Positions 58,561 through 64,000 of a stretch of 64,000 nt of DNA are shown in pieces (the first letter of the stretch is position 1; each line of letters opens with the position of its first letter). The notes below the pieces were generated by a model, which saw only the letters and a program-made list of their open reading frames with translations, did no database searches and was not told the origin of the DNA. Where the stretch lies: the NCBI GenBank assembly GCA_051294375.1, contig CM119270.1:3528554-3592553 (forward strand), in the 5' to 3' direction. The translations under genes were made by a program, and so were the position numbers. Source of the stretch: Paraspadella gotoi (lineage: Eukaryota; Chaetognatha).

Positions 58561-58639
58561 AAGAAAAAAGAACAAAGGAAAGAAAATATTCCAAGAGAGG
58601 GTAAGGTCGAACATAGGGACGGCGGAATCGAAGTGGAAT

Positions 58640-58780
58640 GGAAAAAGTGAGGAGATTCCGCCGCGGAATATTTTTCGGCAGAATCATCCGCCAACTTCGC
58701 GTGAAGGGAATTCTCGTGGTGAAGTTCCGCTTCGATAAATTCACGATTCTTTTCACACTTCACGATCTTTCCCTCCATCG
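58640..58780 (-). CDS. Possible short exon of unknown gene
   Basis: On the minus strand ATCGATGG opens MEGKIVKCEKNREFIEAELH, then HENSLHAKLADDSAEKYSAA and ESPHF before drifting into repeat-derived Phe-rich sequence. Composition looks coding for about 45 codons, but there is no convincing donor and no family match. Confidence 0.2.
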
Positions 58781-59186
58781 ATTCTTGAAAGAGAGGAAGA
58801 CCGACCGACCGACCGAAAAATGGGATGGAAAAGCGTCTCGGTTTGGGGGGCTCGGGTAATAGGGTTGAGAATACTGAGGGTTATTTTGAGAGAATATTTC
58901 ATGACAGACAGCTTTTGCAATAATTGGAAATGCAGAGGAAAAGTATCAATTTATTAAATACTAAATCTATACGTTTTACATTGATTTTACCAATTTTTTA
59001 ATATAAATAATAGTAATATTAATAATTATAATAATAATATTAATAATAATAGATAAATTTAAAAAATAAAAGGAAATTTTCTCAAATCGGACCTTTCGGT
59101 TCTAAAAAAGACTTGGCTGGATTTAAAAAAAAGATATATGACATTAAACAAAAGTCAGAGGGAAAGAGGAAATGACAGAAATAAGT

Positions 59187-59190
<4 letters not shown>

Positions 59191-59222
<32 letters not shown>
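59191..59222. repeat. (GA)n microsatellite
   Basis: Pure GA repeat. Confidence 0.97.
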
Positions 59223-59227
<5 letters not shown>

Positions 59228-59893
59228 CTGAGTTCTGAGAGAGAGCAATAGAGTAAGAGAGGAAAATAGCGAGAGAAAGAGAGAGACAGAGACAGATATG
59301 CAAAAACGGAAGAGGGGGAAAAACGGAATATCAAATGACGTTCGAAGAACCGTCTCTCTAAAAATACGCTTAATGCTTTTAGCCGCAGCGGCGTGAAGCC
59401 TGATAATATGAAAAGATGTGTCGTCCGCCGACGACGAATCTGAAAACTAATAAAAAAAGTTTTTTCTCTCTCTTTTTCTTTCTCTCTCCGTTTCTCTCTC
59501 TCTCGCTCTCTCTGTAACTCTCGCGTTAACGAGAGCTCAAATTTAAATATTAATAACGAAGCAGAAAACGTATCACTTTTTTTTTTTTTTGCGCTATTAG
59601 GTTTTTTCTTTTTTTATCCTTCTTCTTTAATCTTTTTAATCGCTTTTTACAGAAAAAAAAATAGAAATGATAAAATGGAGATTTTCATCTCTTGACTCCC
59701 TTCTCCCCCCCTCTAGGTAAGTGCTGAAGTGGAGGTGGAAAGGGTAAGGATTGGAGATGATAATGGGGAGGAGATGGGGACATGGAGGGAGAGATGAATC
59801 AGGGGGAAAGATGAAACGAATGTGAGAAGTAAAAGAGCGATAAAGAAGAGGAGTGGAGGAATCTCTGGAAAGTGGAAACTGACTTTTCTCTTA

Positions 59894-59945
59894 CGACATC
59901 ATCGTCGTTGTCGTCGTTGTCAGTCACATCCTTTTTCTGCTCCAT
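59894..59945 (-). CDS. Candidate ELAV first coding exon
   Basis: The minus-strand ATG at about 59943-59945 opens MEQKKDVTDNDDNDDDV and ends at GTC|GTAAGAG, a good donor, in phase 0. Short, hydrophilic, Asp/Asn-rich leaders before RRM1 are usual in ELAV/Hu proteins, and the exon lies upstream of RRM1 on the same strand. The joining exon (RRM1 first half) was not found. Confidence 0.4.
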
Positions 59946-62696
59946 TGCGAATCTTAAAGTCGAGAAAGAGTGAAATCCAGGAAACCGACTAATATTCCGA
60001 TCAGCCTATGCTTTCCTAATAATACTCAAGTAAATGTAGTTATTACTATTAATAGGCCGGAGACATGACCCACGTGACTTATCACGTCCTCTATCAATCC
60101 CCACCACGCCCACGTCGGTCGACGATAATAAAGGAGTAGAGGAGGGAAATATTATTAATATAATTAATACTATTATTAATTCTTAGTAGTGATAATTGAG
60201 GGCGCTCTCCAATCATCACAACCAATGATGAAAACAATGCAGCTATCCAACAATCATCCGAACCATAAAACAGACTTTCTCAATCCAACCTCCAATCTTC
60301 TAAGCTCAACATAAGTAAAAAACCTTTTCTCCAAAAAAACTAAAACGCTCACTTCCCTTTCCTTTTAGGTAACTAAATTTCTCTCCCCCCCCACTTTTTT
60401 CTCCTGTCATATCGTGCCTCCCGTTTCTCCACCCCCCCTCCGGCCCCCCCCTCAAACAACGGTTTTAAAAACGCCGGGGAAACGAAAAGATCAAATCCGT
60501 AACGCAACGACTTCCAAACAAAAATGGAACTCGGGACACGCTAAGCCCGAGTTTGCTACGTCGTGAAGAGCGGGATGGAGAAAGGGGGTTGAATACAAAG
60601 CCGATCGGGGAAGAAGAGGTTGAAGAAGAGGGGGAGAGAAAGGGCGTTTTGAGACTATAGTAAGCCGATCGGGAATAGGAGGAGGCGACGTTAGGGATTA
60701 GGGGGAAAAAGGGGGAAAAAAAAAACGAAAGCGGAGAGAAAAATATCCTAGTCGCGTATGATAGGAGAAAAAAAAAGAAGGGGGATTTTAAAAAAAGTGA
60801 GAGGGAAGAATAGAAAAGAAGAGATAACGAAAATGGAAAGAGAGATGAATCCCGAAAATGATAGGAACTAAAGAGGGTAAAAAAAAAACGAAGAGTAGTA
60901 CTTCTCGTAAAAAAAAATGAAACAAAACCAGAATGGAAGCAAACTCGACAAATCGTGAACAAGGAATTAAATTATGAGTAAAGTGAAGAAGAGGGTAGGG
61001 AAGAGAGAAAACATGAGACACTGATAAAATAGCGAAATCCAGGGTTAAACGGAACAAGGTTTGCTCTCTTGAAATAGAACTTGAGAGAGGAAACCAGCAG
61101 GGCAAACAAACTGTGTGAAAAAATAAAGAGAAAGGAAGAAAAAAAAAGAAAGAAAGACAACGAAGATAATCAGTAAAGAAAACAAATGTGAGAGAAAAAA
61201 GAAAATACATGAGATCGGAATTCGGAAGTTTAGTATAAAATCAAGGGATGACGAGACGCAAAGGAGAAAACACAACCTCCACATCTCGATTATACGTCGA
61301 CGACTCCGACCGATATCTCTCTCTCTCTCTCTCCCTTTCCTTTTTCGTCGAGGATATAAAACGGAGGAACGAGAAAAGAAGAAGATACGTTTCTGAATAA
61401 CAAAACGACGGGGGGCTGGGGATATAAACGCCCGGAGAATTCATCCGGACGTACTCGCGGAAATAGAATGATTTATACATGTATAAAAAAAGGACAGTAA
61501 TAAAGAATAAAAAGGAGAGAATTGCAGCGCTAAAACCACGGGAGACGCTATCAATAACAGGGTTAGTGCGTATAATAAACTTCAAGAATTGACGCTAAAA
61601 TCAGAGAATGCCGTCCTTCGTTTGTAAGACACTGTACAATGTTAGTAGAACACTTAATACAGAAGTTTCTGTTTGTTACCCCAATTGCCTTCGACACAAG
61701 AAAAAAAAATCTGTTGGCATCCAAAACCTCGAGAACCGTAAAGTCTTTCAAGTTCTCCCAGAAAGTCAATGGTCTAGAATAATCGAATTGGGATTGAATG
61801 GCGCAGAATAATTGGAAAGTGAATACAAAACAAGTTTCTCCCCAATCGCTCCAGTTCAATCCTTCTCCCATTTCGTTAATATATATAAAATTAAGAAGTA
61901 GAAGAATTAAAACGTTTATTTTCTTACCTGCTGCTTGGCGGGAGTCGCACGAATCCATGGAAGAAAAAATAAAGGGGGGGAGGGAAAATAAAAGAATAAA
62001 TGATTAGTCGTTAATCCTAATTCGCTCAGTGAAAATCTCCCATTGGAAAAAATGAATCTACTATTTATTTATTCTCAAATGGTTTTTCCCCCGACCATTT
62101 TCTTTTCTAGAGAGGAAAAAAAAAGCTCAGACTATAGCTTTTTAATTGGCAAGTGGAAGAAAAAAAAAATTGCGATTCATTCATCAAATCGCAAACGATC
62201 TTTTTTTCTTATCATTCGAAAGGCAATGAATTTGTCGTAAACTTAACAAAATGTACGAATAGGGATCTCAATCGATATTTGACGCTGATATATGAAAATG
62301 TTTTGTAATAATTTAACAAAACAAAAACGAAAATTCGCATTTTAAGGTTTAAAAAAAAAACTATGAAATGAAGAATATTTCACCTTGTTACTGAAACATT
62401 GCATATTGCTATAGAATGGTTTTTTTTCTCCTTTCGTATCTAATATCTCTGCCTTAAAAAATACAATAATCGCCGCGTTCTCTGTTCTCAGCAAAAAAGT
62501 GTGGACATCAAAAAGGGTGAGACCATCGCTCCTCCCCCGCCCCCCCACCAAATAAAACTGAATCTCCTTGAGCGGAAGGACGGACGGGGACATGTTAAAA
62601 ACGAAAATGAAGTGGAATATGCTTTTAGCGCCAGAGGGCGAATTCCTGACGCGTCATTTCTCACGAAACCTTGACGCTCTTCTCTCTCTCTCTCTC
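59946..62696. other. Region 5' of ELAV, no gene assembled
   Basis: AT- and A-rich with C-runs at 60380-60450. An E-box (CCCACGTGAC) lies near 60069. About 65 open codons on the plus strand at 61608-61811 have no family match. The RRM1 first-half exon is not here as far as I can read. Confidence 0.45.
61926..61958 (-). CDS. Alternative candidate first coding exon
   Basis: Minus-strand ATG at 61956-61958 opens MDSCDSRQAA and then GCAG|GTAAGAAA, a strong donor, in phase 1. It could be an alternative 5' exon of the ELAV gene or belong to another transcript. Confidence 0.25.
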
Positions 62697-62939
62697 NNNN
62701 NNNNNNNNNNNNNNNNNNNNNNNNNNNNNNNNNNNNNNNNNNNNNNNNNNNNNNNNNNNNNNNNNNNNNNNNNNNNNNNNNNNNNNNNNNNNNNNNNNNN
62801 NNNNNNNNNNNNNNNNNNNNNNNNNNNNNNNNNNNNNNNNNNNNNNNNNNNNNNNNNNNNNNNNNNNNNNNNNNNNNNNNNNNNNNNNNNNNNNNNNNNN
62901 NNNNNNNNNNNNNNNNNNNNNNNNNNNNNNNNNNNNNNN
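62697..62939. other. 243-N assembly gap
   Basis: N-run that begins in a (TC)n tract. Confidence 1.
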
Positions 62940-63322
62940 AAAAAACTTGAACACGAGAAACAAAAAACGTACAAAAGTCACAAAAGTAAAAAACATACAA
63001 ACTAAAACTTTGTCAAGCAGAATTTCTCATTTCACGGATCGGTCGGGATTATCGCCGGGCTTCCCGCCGCGACGAGACAAGCCCAGAAGATCTCGTTCCT
63101 GTTCGAAAACAAGACGGGCCTCTGTCTCTCGCTCTATCTCTCTCTTCCCCCCTTCGCCCCCCGATTCGATAACTTCTTTCCCCCCGTCGTTGCTTAATAC
63201 GAAAGCCGTCCAATTTATACAACACATTCCCGAATAATTTATTCTCGTCACGGAACATCTTCTCCCGCGAAAAAAAAGAGAAAAAGAAGAGAAGGGAAAT
63301 TCGCGAAGACAGCGGCCATTGG

Positions 63323-63323
<1 letters not shown>

Positions 63324-63367
<44 letters not shown>
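63324..63367. repeat. (TC)n microsatellite
   Basis: Pure TC repeat. Confidence 0.97.
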
Positions 63368-63369
<2 letters not shown>

Positions 63370-63702
63370 CAGTCCTCCACGGCGGCGTCGTCGTGACCCT
63401 TCTTGTTGTTGCCAGCGGCGGGAAGTCATGAATGTTTGAACAGGGGCACCGTTGTTGAAACGGTCCGAGGGAGCGAGAGGGGGGAAAGGGCGAGGCGAAG
63501 CAGGGGGAGCAGAACCGAAAGGCTTAAAAGGGGCAGAACCAAGGGAAACGATACGGGGAGGGATAGAGGGCTGGGGGCTGGGAGTAAGGATTACGAAATA
63601 AAGGGCAGAGGAAGAAACGCCGCATGGGCACTGGGCACTGTGGGCAGAGTCAAAGTAAGACCGGTAGCGCGCACAAATTCCGAGAAAGAAAAAAAGAAAG
63701 AG

Positions 63703-63706
<4 letters not shown>
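63368..63706. other. GC-rich stretch, possible 5' region
   Basis: CpG-rich with CGGCGGCGTCGTCGTGACC at 63379-63397. Both strands have open frames of biased composition (Arg/Gly or Pro/Ser) and no family match. It may be promoter or leader sequence of a minus-strand transcript. Confidence 0.35.

Positions 63707-63758
<52 letters not shown>
63707..63758. repeat. (GA)n microsatellite
   Basis: Pure GA repeat followed by a GC-rich end of the window (63759-64000) in which I recognise nothing. Confidence 0.97.
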
Positions 63759-63762
<4 letters not shown>

Positions 63763-64000
63763 TGAGGGGATCAGCGGCCATCGCGAATCATCGCCCAGGG
63801 TCAGCGTCGCGGTCACCGAGCGCGCCGACCGGCAGTGCCGACCAGCAGGGCCGAGCGGCGCTGCCGAACCAGGGAAAGGAAGATGAAGCGGGAGAGCAAA
63901 GAGGGTAGAGTCAGATTATATGGGATAGGGGAGCGGAAAATGCACAACTGGACCGGGAAGGGGGAGCGGAACGAAACAGAGCGGCGAAAAGGCCGCAAAA

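Noticed and set aside
57966-58778. 270-codon open frame on the minus strand
   Set aside because: Most of it is the complement of a (GAAA)n tract. Only the first ~45 codons look coding and these are listed separately at low confidence.
63049-63816. 255-codon open frame on the minus strand near the window end
   Set aside because: It runs through two (TC)/(GA) repeats and has biased composition. No domain, and not clearly an exon.

Overview
The window looks like draft nuclear DNA from an invertebrate animal. It has split genes with GT/AG introns, an AT-rich background, metazoan gene families (a G-protein beta subunit and an ELAV/Hu RNA-binding protein), tRNA-derived SINEs, a Tc1-like transposon relic and a very heavy load of simple repeats, chiefly (GA)n/(TC)n, (GGAAA)n and (ACG)n. 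I cannot name the species. Four N-runs are present: two of exactly 25 bases (5284-5308 and 8880-8904) and two longer ones (31310-31595 and 62697-62939).

Region 1 (about 1.5-13.7 kb, minus strand) is a WD40 G-protein beta-subunit gene. Eleven exons can be read from homology to G-beta, but almost every exon carries one or more single-base insertions or deletions against an open frame. Exons 1-7 occur twice, in the same order with the same introns: copy A at 2.95-8.88 kb and copy B at 8.905-13.74 kb. The two copies differ mainly by 1-base indels and abut exactly at a 25-N gap. I read this as a false duplication left by gap filling with unpolished long reads, not as a biological duplication.

Region 2 (about 13.7-41.6 kb) is repeat-rich and gene-poor. 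It holds long (TC)n and (ACG)n tracts, a diverged tandem array at 18.3-19.3 kb, a Tc1-type transposase relic (22.7-23.2 kb), a 406-bp inverted-repeat element (23.3-23.7 kb), one of two copies of a tRNA-derived SINE, and four of five copies of an apparently undescribed dispersed repeat (degenerate TTAGGG-like tract plus a conserved ~30-base terminal motif). It also holds two of three copies of another short repeat. At 32.8-34.7 kb a plus-strand chain of four exons with consistent phases and a downstream AATAAA makes a candidate gene for an unrecognised Thr/Ala/Gly-rich protein.

Region 3 (41.66 to at least 56.14 kb, minus strand) is an ELAV/Hu gene. Its exons have clean frames and splice sites, covering RRM1 (second half), RRM2, the hinge and RRM3 with the native stop. 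The hinge is the most interesting part of the window. Between the exon ending at 48329 and the constitutive exon starting at 42749 lie three further candidate exons that all enter in phase 2: a 42-nt microexon, a 273-nt Ser/Gly/Ala-rich cassette, and a ~715-nt Ala/Pro-rich exon ending in a stop that would give an isoform without RRM3. I could not find the exon for the first half of RRM1. Candidate 5' exons lie at 59.9 and 61.9 kb.

The two recognised genes are not an operon. Nothing in the sequence links their functions beyond being neighbours on the same strand.
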